A stretch of 64,000 bases of DNA from Poriferisodalis sp965116245 (GTDB taxonomy: Bacteria; Actinomycetota; Acidimicrobiia; Acidimicrobiales; Poriferisodalaceae): NCBI GenBank assembly GCA_965116245.1, contig OZ220497.1, positions 1,922,001-1,986,000 of the forward strand, given 5' to 3'. The position numbers and the translations under genes were made by a program. Shown here one piece after another: positions 50,300 through 58,943 of the stretch. The notes under the pieces are model-generated. The model searched no databases. It worked only from the letters and a program-made list of their open reading frames with translations, and was not told the DNA's origin. Each line of letters opens with the position of its first letter. Position 1 is the first letter of the stretch.

Positions 50300-51495
50300 C
50301 CACGATCAGCAACAGCAACCATTCCGCCGTACCGACCTGTGTGCCGGACAACGCGACAGGCGACCGTCGCCCCCTCGGCGAATTCCAAGCAGTCGAACCT
50401 CGACCTTCGAATGGGACCGAGCTGGCTGGACCACATGGCGACAGCAATGGCGAGGGCCGGTCGCGCCGGAGCATCGGCCGACTCACTGCGCTCGTTCTCG
50501 TCACAGGGGTCGTCGCTGTGGCCGCCTTCATGTACGACCCTCGCAACCTCTTCGACGACGAGCCAGCCCGGGCTCCCGAGCAGCGTGACAGTGTCCTTGC
50601 CGTCACGACGGACCTCGAGGAGACGTACGACGCAGACGGCCAGCTCCGCTTCGAAAGAACACAGCCCATTGCGGCAGTCGGCTCTGCCGGGGTGCTCACC
50701 GATGTGGTCGAGGCCGACACGGCCGTGGGCCGCGGCGACGTGCTCTGGCGTGTCGTGGACGAACCCGTCGTCGTCTTGTTGGGCGAGATCCCTGCCAGCC
50801 GCGGCCTCACCTCGGGCGACACCGGACCTGACGTAAGGCAGCTCAAAGAGAATCTGGTGTTGATGGGCTACGACCCCGATGGCACCGTCACCGTCGACGA
50901 GGAATACACGGACTACACCGCAGCGATGGTCGAACGCTGGCAGACCGACATCGGCGCCATCGTCACGGGCAGTGTCGCCGACGGCGCCATCGTGTTCCTC
51001 CCCGGCACCAGTCGAACGGGCGCCGTCATGTTCGCCGTAGGTGACACCATCGCCGCAGACAACATCGTGCTCGAGGTAAGCGCACTGGAGCGCGTCATCA
51101 AGTTCACCTTGGTTGCGTCTGATCTAGGCGAACTCGGCATTGGCGACGTTGTCACCGTACAACTACCCGATCGCTCGACCCTGGAGGCGACCGTCGTTGC
51201 GGCCACACCTCGCAGCGATGGAGACCTCGACGTTGTCGCGCGACCCACAGCGCCGGTCGACTACCCGGTGGACATCGCGCCGGTCACGGTTCGCTGGCAG
51301 GTCAGCCTCGGCTCGAGCGTGCTCACCGTCCCGGCTGGAGCCCTCATTCGCACCGACGACGGTAACTACAACGTCGAGCTTCGGTCGGCCAACGGTACCG
51401 AAAAGCTCGTACCGGTTGAGGTCGGCCGAGTCTCTGGCGTCAACGTCGAGATCGTCTCGGGAGTCAGTGAAGGAGACGAGGTCATTGCGCCCTGA
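50296..51495 (+). CDS. Second membrane-fusion protein with a peptidoglycan-binding domain
   Basis: A 399-residue paralogue of the adaptor at 46780, with one transmembrane helix near residues 63-82 and a single PG_binding_1 repeat (LKENLVLMGYDPDGTVTVD...). It has a barrel and a membrane-proximal domain (SVLTVPAGALIRTDDGNYNVEL in part). It overlaps the permease by four bases. Having two unequal adaptors around one transporter suggests a hetero-oligomeric channel or an alternative partner. Confidence 0.85.
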   Translation: MTTISNSNHSAVPTCVPDNATGDRRPLGEFQAVEPRPSNGTELAGPHGDSNGEGRSRRSIGRLTALVLVTGVVAVAAFMYDPRNLFDDEPARAPEQRDSVLAVTTDLEETYDADGQLRFERTQPIAAVGSAGVLTDVVEADTAVGRGDVLWRVVDEPVVVLLGEIPASRGLTSGDTGPDVRQLKENLVLMGYDPDGTVTVDEEYTDYTAAMVERWQTDIGAIVTGSVADGAIVFLPGTSRTGAVMFAVGDTIAADNIVLEVSALERVIKFTLVASDLGELGIGDVVTVQLPDRSTLEATVVAATPRSDGDLDVVARPTAPVDYPVDIAPVTVRWQVSLGSSVLTVPAGALIRTDDGNYNVELRSANGTEKLVPVEVGRVSGVNVEIVSGVSEGDEVIAP

Positions 51496-52174
51496 GCTCG
51501 CACCCTCATGTCGATCCTCCCTCGCGGGCAGCGCCTAGGCGCCCAAAGCGGCCGCCGTTGGCCGGAACGGTGCTCGACGCCCCGGACGGCACAAGCGGGG
51601 CTCGTCGACACCGTCAGTTACCCCCTACCGAAGGAAGTGGAACTGAACATGGGCGACAACCCTGCGATGCGCGGTCGGGAACGGTCTGTGGCATCGCTGG
51701 AATCACCGAAGCCGTCAACAACCTCATCAAACGAGTCGCGTTCGGGATCCTAAACCACCGCAGCTGGCGAATCCGAGCCCTCCTCTACGCCAGCAAACCC
51801 AACTGGGACCTACTCCCCACAATCCAACCCCGCCAAAACCGGAAGAGCCGCTTTGATTACGCCATGTTGATCTCTTGAGTTCGTGGTCTGGTCAGCAGCG
51901 AGCGGACCGCCGACCGTCCGCCGATCCTGATTGCAGCGAATCCGGAGCGACTAGGCCTGCGCTCCGACTTGGACCTGCGCGCCGGTTCATGGGTTGCCCC
52001 GCTGGGCCGCCTCGGGACCAGCGAGTTGCGCCGGGCCCATCCCCGCCGTGGTGGGGGAGTGGGCTTCACGGCCGGTCGTGTCACGACTGTGTGTTCCTTT
52101 GACTGAGGAGGGCGGACCCGTAGCAGCGCTTCACCTCGGCAATGGGCCGGAGTGGAATCAGGCGATCGTCGCAG
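51496..52174. other. ~680-bp intergenic region with a transposase remnant
   Basis: Apart from the ISL3-like fragment at 51690-51830, the sequence is GC-rich with short frames on both strands and no family resemblance. No convincing terminator was seen directly after the export operon. Confidence 0.45.
51690..51830 (+). mobile_element. Remnant of an ISL3-family transposase (C-terminus)
   Basis: The frame reads GITEAVNNLIKRVAFG, then the tyrosine/arginine-rich block RSWRIRALLYASKPNWDLLP, typical of ISL3-type transposase C-termini. Nothing upstream encodes the catalytic DDE core and no inverted repeats were found. Confidence 0.6.
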
Positions 52175-53032
52175 TCATGTCGCGAACCGGTACTTGGCGA
52201 GTTCTGCGGCGGTCATCCAGTGGATGCTTCTCGCGGGCGCTGCGTCGAGGGTGAACCAATAGAACTCGGCGTCGATCCCCATCTCGGCGTAGTAGTCGAG
52301 GTACAGCTGATGCTGAGGGTCGTCGCGTGGAACGTCGGAGCCGTTGACCGGTCCGCCCCACGAGTGCACGCCGAATTGGGCGCCTTCGTCGTAGGTGCGG
52401 ATGGCGCCAGCGAGGTAGAAGTCGACTCCGCCGGAGGCGAGCACGCTGTCGGCGTTTGCGTGGGTGGCGATGCCAGCTTGGCGGATGATCCTTGCTGCCT
52501 CGAGGTTGGCGACGTCGTCGGCTGAGCCGGGGACGTCGGTCATGACGATGGTCGTGATGTGGGGGTGGTCGGTGAGGAGGGTGCGGACTGTGTCGGGCGT
52601 CGATGTGCTGATGATGCCGGACATGGTCGCGACCGTGCCGTCGACGGTGAAGGCGGCCAACTCGTCGGCTGGGATCTGTTCGCCAGCTCTGCCGCCGCTC
52701 ATCCGCTCGACGAACGCAGCACGGGCGTCGGGGCTGATCTGGAGCAGGTCTTCGATGTAGGTGTTGGCTTCGGCTGCGGGCAGCCCGAAGAAGTAGATCT
52801 GGAATGCGGCAGCGTCGGCGTAGCCACCCCTTTCGGCGGCGTACTCGAAGAAGGCGTCTGCATCGGCGAAAGAGTCAGGCGTGGGGATGTCGCCGGTGGC
52901 CGTCTCGGGAACGGGGATCGTCGGTGTGGTGGTGTCAGACGTTGACTCGGTGGTGGTCGTGTCGCCGCATGCGCCGACCAGGAGCGCGGCGGAGATGGCG
53001 AGGGCGGAGAGGGGGAGTGGTCGGAGGTTCAT
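52175..53032 (-). CDS. Lipoprotein with a ClpP/crotonase-like hydrolase fold
   Basis: A 285-residue protein with lipobox LLVGAC (Cys22), a Thr-rich linker, and a domain containing ITTIVMTDVPGSADD, the TH-NADSVLASGG stretch and a FGVHSWGG block. That succession resembles ClpP/crotonase-type serine hydrolases, with the Ser in ASGG as possible nucleophile. The substrate is unknown. It diverges from the next lipoprotein hydrolase gene with only 38 bases between starts. Confidence 0.7.
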   Translation of the reverse strand: MNLRPLPLSALAISAALLVGACGDTTTTESTSDTTTPTIPVPETATGDIPTPDSFADADAFFEYAAERGGYADAAAFQIYFFGLPAAEANTYIEDLLQISPDARAAFVERMSGGRAGEQIPADELAAFTVDGTVATMSGIISTSTPDTVRTLLTDHPHITTIVMTDVPGSADDVANLEAARIIRQAGIATHANADSVLASGGVDFYLAGAIRTYDEGAQFGVHSWGGPVNGSDVPRDDPQHQLYLDYYAEMGIDAEFYWFTLDAAPARSIHWMTAAELAKYRFAT

Positions 53033-53070
53033 GGTTTGGGTTTGTAGTCGGTGGGGTCCGTGGTCATGCC

Positions 53071-54012
53071 ATGCTTGCCATTCTGAAAGCGTGTCTTGTG
53101 CTCCTCCTCGCCGTAGCGCTGCTCGCTACAGCGTGTTCTTCTGACTCTGGTGGGCCGACGAGTGCCGATGGCTCGACAGGTTCCGCCGTCGCGTCGACAC
53201 CAGCCGCCGACGGGTCGTCCGAGCATGCGGTCGCGGCGGCTCCGCAGCGAGCGGTGACCGATCTGTTCGTCGCCTTCGGCAACCCGGACGCCGAGACAGT
53301 CATCTTGGTCGCCCAGGGCGGTCCCGACACCCAACTGTTCCCGGCTGAGGAGGTCGCCGACGTACTTCCGGGGCTCGACGTGGCAAACGTCCAGGTCGCG
53401 TCGGTGCACCAAGTGCAGACCCTCGACCCAACCCGCTTCACCGAAACCGACCTCACCTTCGAGCAGGCACAAGCCGCCACGACAGAGTCGATCGCGCACT
53501 TGACCGCAGTCGTCGACCACTTCCGTCGAGAAGGCAAACAAGTTCTCGTCGCTGGCATTTCCTACGGTGCCTTCGTCGTGCAAGAACTTCTTGCCACCCA
53601 AGGGAATGTCGCTGATGGCTACCTGATCAGCGTCGGGCGGATCGACATGCCCGAACCGGTCTGGAGTGTCTTCGCCCGCGGCAACTCCGCAGGATTCGTC
53701 GACGGGGTCGAGATCGCGATCGAGGAGGCCGGGATGGGAGCCGTCACGCCTGTCGGCGACCGCAACATGAACCGCCTCGCGGCCTCGCTTGGCATGAACC
53801 GATACAGCGAAGCACTCGCCGACACGTCCCTCCACAACGTCGTGTACGTCTCCGGCACGTTGGATGAGCAGGTCGGGCGTCTCAGCGACGCGGAAGTCGA
53901 TTTTCTTACCGGCGCGGGGGTCGACCTGATCCAGTACGAAGGCGGACACGGCACACCCGATGCCATCAGCGCCGAGGCCGTAGCGCGGCTCCTCGCATTG
54001 GCTGACGGCTGA
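53071..54012 (+). CDS. Lipoprotein alpha/beta-hydrolase
   Basis: A 313-residue protein with lipobox LLATAC and a short Ser/Thr/Ala-rich linker. The hydrolase domain has the nucleophile elbow GISYGAF, an upstream oxyanion-type AQGGPD, and a late His in EGGHGTPD; the Asp between is in the SGTLDEQ segment. The frame upstream to 52804 is antisense to the neighbouring gene, and the ATG at 53071 gives a proper signal peptide. It probably acts outside the membrane. It shares its promoter region with the divergent ClpP-like lipoprotein. Confidence 0.78.
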   Translation: MLAILKACLVLLLAVALLATACSSDSGGPTSADGSTGSAVASTPAADGSSEHAVAAAPQRAVTDLFVAFGNPDAETVILVAQGGPDTQLFPAEEVADVLPGLDVANVQVASVHQVQTLDPTRFTETDLTFEQAQAATTESIAHLTAVVDHFRREGKQVLVAGISYGAFVVQELLATQGNVADGYLISVGRIDMPEPVWSVFARGNSAGFVDGVEIAIEEAGMGAVTPVGDRNMNRLAASLGMNRYSEALADTSLHNVVYVSGTLDEQVGRLSDAEVDFLTGAGVDLIQYEGGHGTPDAISAEAVARLLALADG

Positions 54013-54166
54013 GGCGCCCGCTGTTCTCAAGTAACCGCGACCCGGCTGCTGTCCACCAAGGAGAACAGCCAAGCGGTCGCAATACGGGACAGGCACGGAA
54101 CGGTCGCTCCATCCTGCGTGATCGCGGCGCCGCGGGAGGCCAGCAGGGATAGGGACCTTGATCTGC

Positions 54167-54613
54167 TTATACATCCTCGCATTCGCGTTCGATCCGCGGG
54201 TACTGAACACCGACGAGGACTGTGTCGCCAGCGACAGCGTCGTCGGTTGCGGGTGGTAGGCCGCCGTCGAATCGGTAGATGGCGCTCTGGCGTATGAGGC
54301 TGCCGATTTCGATCTGTCGAGGTGTCGGGCGGATCTCGTAGGAGCGCCTGTCGCCTGCGACCCGGGTCCAGCCGTTGAGGCGGATCGAGTCGTCGGACGG
54401 GCTGGTGACCTTGACTCTGGCGTTGGCACGGGCGACGATGACGCGGGCCTCGTCGACAGCGGACCAAGGGTCGCGGCTGTCGATCTCGAGCAGAAGTCCG
54501 CCAGCGTGTCGGCGTGACTCGTCGTTCGGAAGGGTGTCGCGCAGCCATGTGACTGCGGCATGGCCGTCGGGCACAAGTGACGTCGGCAGAGTTTCAGGTT
54601 CCGGTGCCGCCAC
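54167..54613 (-). CDS. Hypothetical protein
   Basis: A 148-residue soluble protein (LLLEIDSRDPWSAVDEARVI, TRVAGDRRSYEIRPTPRQIE and IYRFDGGLPPATDD). It may be the N-terminal part of a longer ancestral protein, since it ends abruptly after an acidic tail. No domain was recognised. It is transcribed away from the hairpin at 54671. Confidence 0.5.
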   Translation of the reverse strand: MAAPEPETLPTSLVPDGHAAVTWLRDTLPNDESRRHAGGLLLEIDSRDPWSAVDEARVIVARANARVKVTSPSDDSIRLNGWTRVAGDRRSYEIRPTPRQIEIGSLIRQSAIYRFDGGLPPATDDAVAGDTVLVGVQYPRIERECEDV

Positions 54614-54670
54614 GATTCAAGTATGCTGTTAGCAGGCCTTGACACGAAGGTGTCGGTCGCCGTCTAAGCG

Positions 54671-54702
54671 GGAGGAGCCGCCTTCGGGCCGCTCCTCCTT
54701 TT
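54671..54702 (+). terminator. Intrinsic terminator-like hairpin with UUCG loop
   Basis: GGAGGAGC-C-GCC-TTCG-GGC-C-GCTCCTCC followed by TTTT. An 8-bp stem, one C-C mismatch and 3 bp close a stable tetraloop. It is preceded at about 54637-54652 by a small hairpin, GACAC-GAAG-GTGTC. It could terminate a short transcript starting upstream or, less well, the leftward gene. Confidence 0.6.
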
Positions 54703-54703
54703 A

Positions 54704-55747
54704 CTATTTCGCAGCAACAGGTTTTCCGCAACGAGCGCGCAGCGGCCTCGATCTTCCACCGGTAAGGGTGACTGCAGACGGCTTGACAAGGCCAAACGCA
54801 TAGCCGCCACCAGCTCGACTCTTGTCAATATTGGACGTGCCGAGGAAGGCATCGTTGGTGCCAAGCTGTCCGACGATGACAAAGCCGTCCTTGACAGCGG
54901 TTTGGCCGTGTTCGGTCAGCACCTCGAAGTGTGCAACCTTCGACCCGTCCGGCAGGTCATCGATCTGTCGCACACGGCGCTCGACGGTCGACGGCAGGGT
55001 GACCATGGCTCGGAACGAGCCGCCGACGCGGCGAACCGATGCCGCGTCCGCGCTGAGGACGTCCATGGCGAACGAGACGCCGTGGGCCAAGTTGGCGGTG
55101 CCGTGAAGTATGAGGCCAGGCAGGTCGACAGCGCGGGCTACGGCGAGGTCGGTGTGGATCGGGTTCCAGATCCGAGCGCACTCGGTGTAGATATGGGCCT
55201 CACCCGCGGCCAGCGCGAGCTGGTCCGAAGCTACGACAGCGGCGTCGAGTGTGGGCCGCGGCGGGGCGGTTGGTTGGTCAGCAGGAAAGAACTCGTCTCC
55301 CTCGACGTCGACGCCTCGGTACACGTTGCCCATCCACGTGGTCCAGAGCGGACCGTCCTCACCCATCCCGTCGAATCGGTACGTCAGGAGCACTCCGGCG
55401 GTTGTCGCCTCCACGCCGACAATCGAACCGCGGACCGTGATGTCCTGCCCCGGAAGGATGGGGGCTTGGATGACGACATCGTGGCTTGCGTGTACACCAC
55501 GAGCGGCTTCTTCGGGGGTGAGTCCTAGATCGCGGTCGTTCGGTTGTTCCGCCGGGTCGGTTAGGACCTGCCACTCTGCACAGACGTGGAACATTGGGTG
55601 CGCCACGATGCCACGAGGGCAGGTCGTGTCGAAGTAATCCGCATCGGCGCGCCGCAGGCCTGCCGCATACGCCATGGTCCAGCGAGCGTCAACGTGACCC
55701 GTCCAGGTCCGCTCATGGTTGCTGGCGGCGCTGACCCGAAGTGGCAT
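54704..55747 (-). CDS. Two-domain MaoC-like hydratase
   Basis: A 347-residue double hot-dog protein. The first half has VAHPMFHVCAEW and the second the hydratase block NPIHTDLAVARAVDLPGLILHG with the Asp-His pair typical of (R)-specific enoyl-CoA hydratases (MaoC/FAS2-type). It likely hydrates an unsaturated acyl-CoA. It stands alone on its strand near a catabolic gene set. Confidence 0.85.
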   Translation of the reverse strand: MPLRVSAASNHERTWTGHVDARWTMAYAAGLRRADADYFDTTCPRGIVAHPMFHVCAEWQVLTDPAEQPNDRDLGLTPEEAARGVHASHDVVIQAPILPGQDITVRGSIVGVEATTAGVLLTYRFDGMGEDGPLWTTWMGNVYRGVDVEGDEFFPADQPTAPPRPTLDAAVVASDQLALAAGEAHIYTECARIWNPIHTDLAVARAVDLPGLILHGTANLAHGVSFAMDVLSADAASVRRVGGSFRAMVTLPSTVERRVRQIDDLPDGSKVAHFEVLTEHGQTAVKDGFVIVGQLGTNDAFLGTSNIDKSRAGGGYAFGLVKPSAVTLTGGRSRPLRARCGKPVAAK

Positions 55748-55897
55748 GGTTCACGAGTCCCGAGGACGAACTGCAACTATCCGCAACAGGCTAACAAATC
55801 TGGGTAAACCGTCTCGAATTCGACCGCCGCGCCGATTTCAAGCTCAAGCGTCAGATGACTGGACACGAGGTAGTTGTAGACGATCGTCGCCGATGTT

Positions 55898-55928
55898 TGC
55901 AACCTAATATAGTTGCTGATAGGTTGCA
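55898..55928. promoter_or_regulatory. Inverted repeat upstream of the Xre/RES toxin-antitoxin pair
   Basis: TGCAACCTA (55898-55906) and TAGGTTGCA (55920-55928) are a perfect 9-base inverted repeat with a 13-base AT-rich spacer. TTGCAA at 55897 and TAGGTT at 55920 have 17-base spacing. It ends 13 bases before the antitoxin ATG, the expected place for antitoxin autoregulation. Confidence 0.65.
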
Positions 55929-55941
55929 TTAGAGTTCAGGT

Positions 55942-56703
55942 ATGGTGCATCTAGAAGATCTGCTTGAACAGGACCTTGCGGGGGCTTCGAGCACGGCGGC
56001 GGATGTGATGCCCGACATCGTTGCTGCGCTTGACCGGCTGATGCCCCAGCTCTTTGTAGGGGGAGATCGGGGCTCGGTGCGTCGTTACTGGGTCTATGTT
56101 CACGAGGCGGCGCAGGTGCTGACCGCGTTGCCTGCGCGGAATCCCGACGCGCTCCCATCGCGTGTTGTCGTCTTGGAGTTGCTTCGGCGCGACATGGCTG
56201 AGCTGCCCTGGGTCGCTCCGTCGCAAGACGGGATCGGTCTGGTCACGGTCTTGGTTGACCGGCTTCGCGGCCTCACAGCGGGACTGCCCCAGCAATGCGT
56301 CCGAGTTCGGGCTGACATCGATGAGCAGCGCTTCGGTTGCTTCCTCAAGTGGATGGCCGAAGTCGAGTATGAACAAGAGAGCGGTTCGCCGTTGAGGCGG
56401 GCAATGACAGCTCTGGAACTGACGAGCAGTGACATGGCTGGGCTCATGGGAGTGAAGCGGCAGGCAGTCGACAAGTGGCTGCTAGCGGGGCCGCCCGTTG
56501 ACCGATCGGAGAAGATCGGCACCATCAGCGAGGTCTCCGACATTCTCCGCCATCGGCTGCGTACCGGAATGCCTGCGGTCGTCGCGAGACGCCCAGCGGA
56601 CGCATACGGCGGCCGAACGATGCTCGAGTTGATCGCCGCCGACGAGCACGAATGGCTCCTGAAGTCCGTCAGAGAGAGCTTCGACTACGCACGAGTCGCG
56701 TGA
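55942..56703 (+). CDS. Xre/MbcA/ParS-type antitoxin with long N-terminal extension
   Basis: A 253-residue protein. The C-terminal ~110 residues have a helix-turn-helix (LTSSDMAGLMGVKRQAVDKWLL) followed by the toxin-binding segment (IGTISEVSDILRHRLRTG, then YGGRTMLELI). The N-terminal 140 residues are longer than in typical partners and unrecognised. Its TGA overlaps the RES toxin GTG as GTGA. Confidence 0.8.
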   Translation: MVHLEDLLEQDLAGASSTAADVMPDIVAALDRLMPQLFVGGDRGSVRRYWVYVHEAAQVLTALPARNPDALPSRVVVLELLRRDMAELPWVAPSQDGIGLVTVLVDRLRGLTAGLPQQCVRVRADIDEQRFGCFLKWMAEVEYEQESGSPLRRAMTALELTSSDMAGLMGVKRQAVDKWLLAGPPVDRSEKIGTISEVSDILRHRLRTGMPAVVARRPADAYGGRTMLELIAADEHEWLLKSVRESFDYARVA

Positions 56704-57215
56704 ATATTCGAACGGTGCCGATTGGGGGCTACTACCACCGCGTTGCAGATCCCGACTGGTCCGACCCGCTCGATGCTTCGTTCGCTTCTGTTGCTCCGGG
56801 CCGCCGATGGAGCCCTGCCGGGCTTGCGTGCCTATATCTGAATGCGGACATCGCGACAGCACGCGCCAACGTTGGGTGGTTGTTCGATGGGTTGCCGTAC
56901 GGGCCAGAGGATCTTGATCCAGTGACAGCGCCGGTCCTCGTCGACGTCGTCGTGCCGGACGGCGAAGCCGTGGATGCCTTCACCGACGCCAGCCTCATCG
57001 ATCTTGGGCTACCGATCAGCTTCCCTCACGACGCAGCAGGCGACCTGATTCCGCATCAGATGTGCCAACCCTTCGGGCAGGCGGCGTTCGACGCTGGACT
57101 TGATGGCGTCGATTGCCGATCAGCCGCCTACGGGGGCGTACGCGAGCTTGCCTGGTTCCCCCGCGACCGGACAGCGCAAGAAGTCACTCGACGCACCTTC
57201 GATCGATGGTGGTGA
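56700..57215 (+). CDS. RES-domain toxin (NAD-targeting)
   Basis: A 171-residue RES protein. The Arg appears in YYHRVADPDW and the Ser in VDCRSAAYGGVREL. RES toxins degrade NAD or ADP-ribosylate targets. The usual conserved Glu in the ALYLA-type helix position reads YLNADIATARANVGW, so that Glu is replaced; activity may differ. The start is the GTG at 56700 overlapping the antitoxin stop; the longer frame from 56652 lies in the antitoxin gene. Confidence 0.82.
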   Translation: MNIRTVPIGGYYHRVADPDWSDPLDASFASVAPGRRWSPAGLACLYLNADIATARANVGWLFDGLPYGPEDLDPVTAPVLVDVVVPDGEAVDAFTDASLIDLGLPISFPHDAAGDLIPHQMCQPFGQAAFDAGLDGVDCRSAAYGGVRELAWFPRDRTAQEVTRRTFDRWW

Positions 57216-57375
57216 ACGAGCTTTGAGCCCCCGACACCGCGATACCGGCACCGATTTTCTCGCGCTACACGCTCAGTCCCCAAATGACGAGCCTACGCGT
57301 GTTTCGGTTATGGCTGGCCTCGCTGCAGTTCGACAAGTACGCACGAACGTTGGCCGTCGACCTCCTCGGCTTCGC

Positions 57376-58941
57376 TCACTCTGGAACCTCAGTGGTCAGC
57401 CGGGTCCTTAGCTGGCGGAGTAACGCCACCGCAGTATCGGTGTCTGATGCGCTTCCGAAGGCGTGGAAGTCCGGACGTTGCAGTGCCCAACGAGCCCCGG
57501 CTGATTCGAACCAGTGGCGCATCGCGCCCTGGTCGCCATCGACGGCCACGATCTTGCCGCCTATCGACTGGAACCACTGTTGGAGATCGGCCGGGATGTT
57601 GTGCGGTGCCGGGTCGGCCGATAACAGACGGAAGCCAGCGCCGTGGATGTCGTCGAACCACTCGCCATCGAGGTTCGGCTGGGGGACTAGCTCGCCTGCG
57701 CGGGGCGAGCCTGCGCTGATGATGCCCGACATCACGCCTGGCATCGGCGGCACCGAGCTACTTGTTCCGTCGAACTCGCCGGACATGGCGGCGTCGCGCT
57801 CGGCGGCGGCCGCCGGATCGGGGACACAAATGACCTTGCCGAGTTCGATAGAGATGTCGATCGCGGCGTTCACGCTCGGGCGTCGTTCCTCGTCGTACGC
57901 GGCGAGGATCTCAGGATCGGCCAAGCCGTCGATCACCAGGCCGAGCTTCCATGCGAGGTTCGCCGCATCGCGCACACCCGCGCACATGCCCTGGCCAGCG
58001 AACGGCGGCATTTGATGAGCGGCATCGCCAGCGAGCAGGACGCGCCCATCGCGCCACTGTTTCGCGGCGCGGGCTTGGAAGGTGTAAAGGGCACGACGTT
58101 CGATGGTGGAGTTGTCGGGGTGAGGGCCCCACGGGGCCAGCAGGGACCACACGTTGTCCTCGGCCACGAGCTCGTCGACTGGCTCGTCTGGAAGCCGCAT
58201 GAACTCCCATCGACGTCGACCCGGACCACCCGACACTGCGGTCGTGGGGCGGTGTGGGTCGCAGATCTGAAGGTTGACGATGTCGAAGTCGGCCATGTCG
58301 TTGGGGATCAGGTCGACGATCAACCAGTCGAAGAAGAACCCGCGGTCGTCCATACCTACGCCGAGCAGGTCACGGACCGTGGAGTTGGCACCATCACACC
58401 CAATCAGGTGGCGGGCCCGGATGGTCGACCCGGAGTCGGGCACGTCGCGCAGCTCGCCCGCGCCGACAAGTTCGACACCCAGGCATTGAACCCTTACGCC
58501 CTCCTCGTCCTGGTCGAAGCCCACGACTTTCGTGCTCCGGCGCTCCGCCACGGACTCGAGCGCCTCTAGCCGCTCAAGGAGCAGACGTTCTAGATCAGGC
58601 TGGGAGAACATCGAAGCGCCGGGCCAACCCGACGCGGCGTCGCCCTCGCCACCGAAGCGAAGCAGGGTGAGACCGTCCGCGTTCTGCCATTCGTAGGTAG
58701 GGGCCGGTTCGGTGATTCCCCGTAACCGATCGCCGATGCCACAGGCCTGCAAGATGCGACCGACCTCGTGGTCGAAATGCACGGCGCGGGGGAAGGGATA
58801 CGGGTCGGGCCACTGTTCGATCAGCTCAACCGTCCGTCCCTGCTGGCCGAGCAGGATGGCGAGCACCAAACCGACCGGACCGGCCCCGACGATGGCGACA
58901 TCTTTATTCACGTTGATGTCGCGTGCTTCGTTCGTTCCCAT
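57376..58941 (-). CDS. FAD-dependent aromatic monooxygenase (MhpA-like)
   Basis: A 521-residue class A flavoprotein hydroxylase with the dinucleotide-binding GAGPVGL, the DG motif (IGCDGANSTVRDLLG) and the FAD-binding GD motif (LLAGDAAHQMPPFAGQGM). The closest resemblance is to 3-(3-hydroxyphenyl)propionate hydroxylases. Two bases separate its start from the stop of an epoxide-hydrolase-type gene on the same strand, so they form a small operon for an aromatic or related xenobiotic. Confidence 0.9.
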   Translation of the reverse strand: MGTNEARDINVNKDVAIVGAGPVGLVLAILLGQQGRTVELIEQWPDPYPFPRAVHFDHEVGRILQACGIGDRLRGITEPAPTYEWQNADGLTLLRFGGEGDAASGWPGASMFSQPDLERLLLERLEALESVAERRSTKVVGFDQDEEGVRVQCLGVELVGAGELRDVPDSGSTIRARHLIGCDGANSTVRDLLGVGMDDRGFFFDWLIVDLIPNDMADFDIVNLQICDPHRPTTAVSGGPGRRRWEFMRLPDEPVDELVAEDNVWSLLAPWGPHPDNSTIERRALYTFQARAAKQWRDGRVLLAGDAAHQMPPFAGQGMCAGVRDAANLAWKLGLVIDGLADPEILAAYDEERRPSVNAAIDISIELGKVICVPDPAAAAERDAAMSGEFDGTSSSVPPMPGVMSGIISAGSPRAGELVPQPNLDGEWFDDIHGAGFRLLSADPAPHNIPADLQQWFQSIGGKIVAVDGDQGAMRHWFESAGARWALQRPDFHAFGSASDTDTAVALLRQLRTRLTTEVPE

Positions 58942-58943
58942 GA

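Noticed and set aside
53029..54645. 538-residue minus-strand frame
   Set aside because: It lies opposite the alpha/beta-hydrolase lipoprotein, which has a signal peptide, nucleophile motif and a coherent sequence; the minus frame has none.
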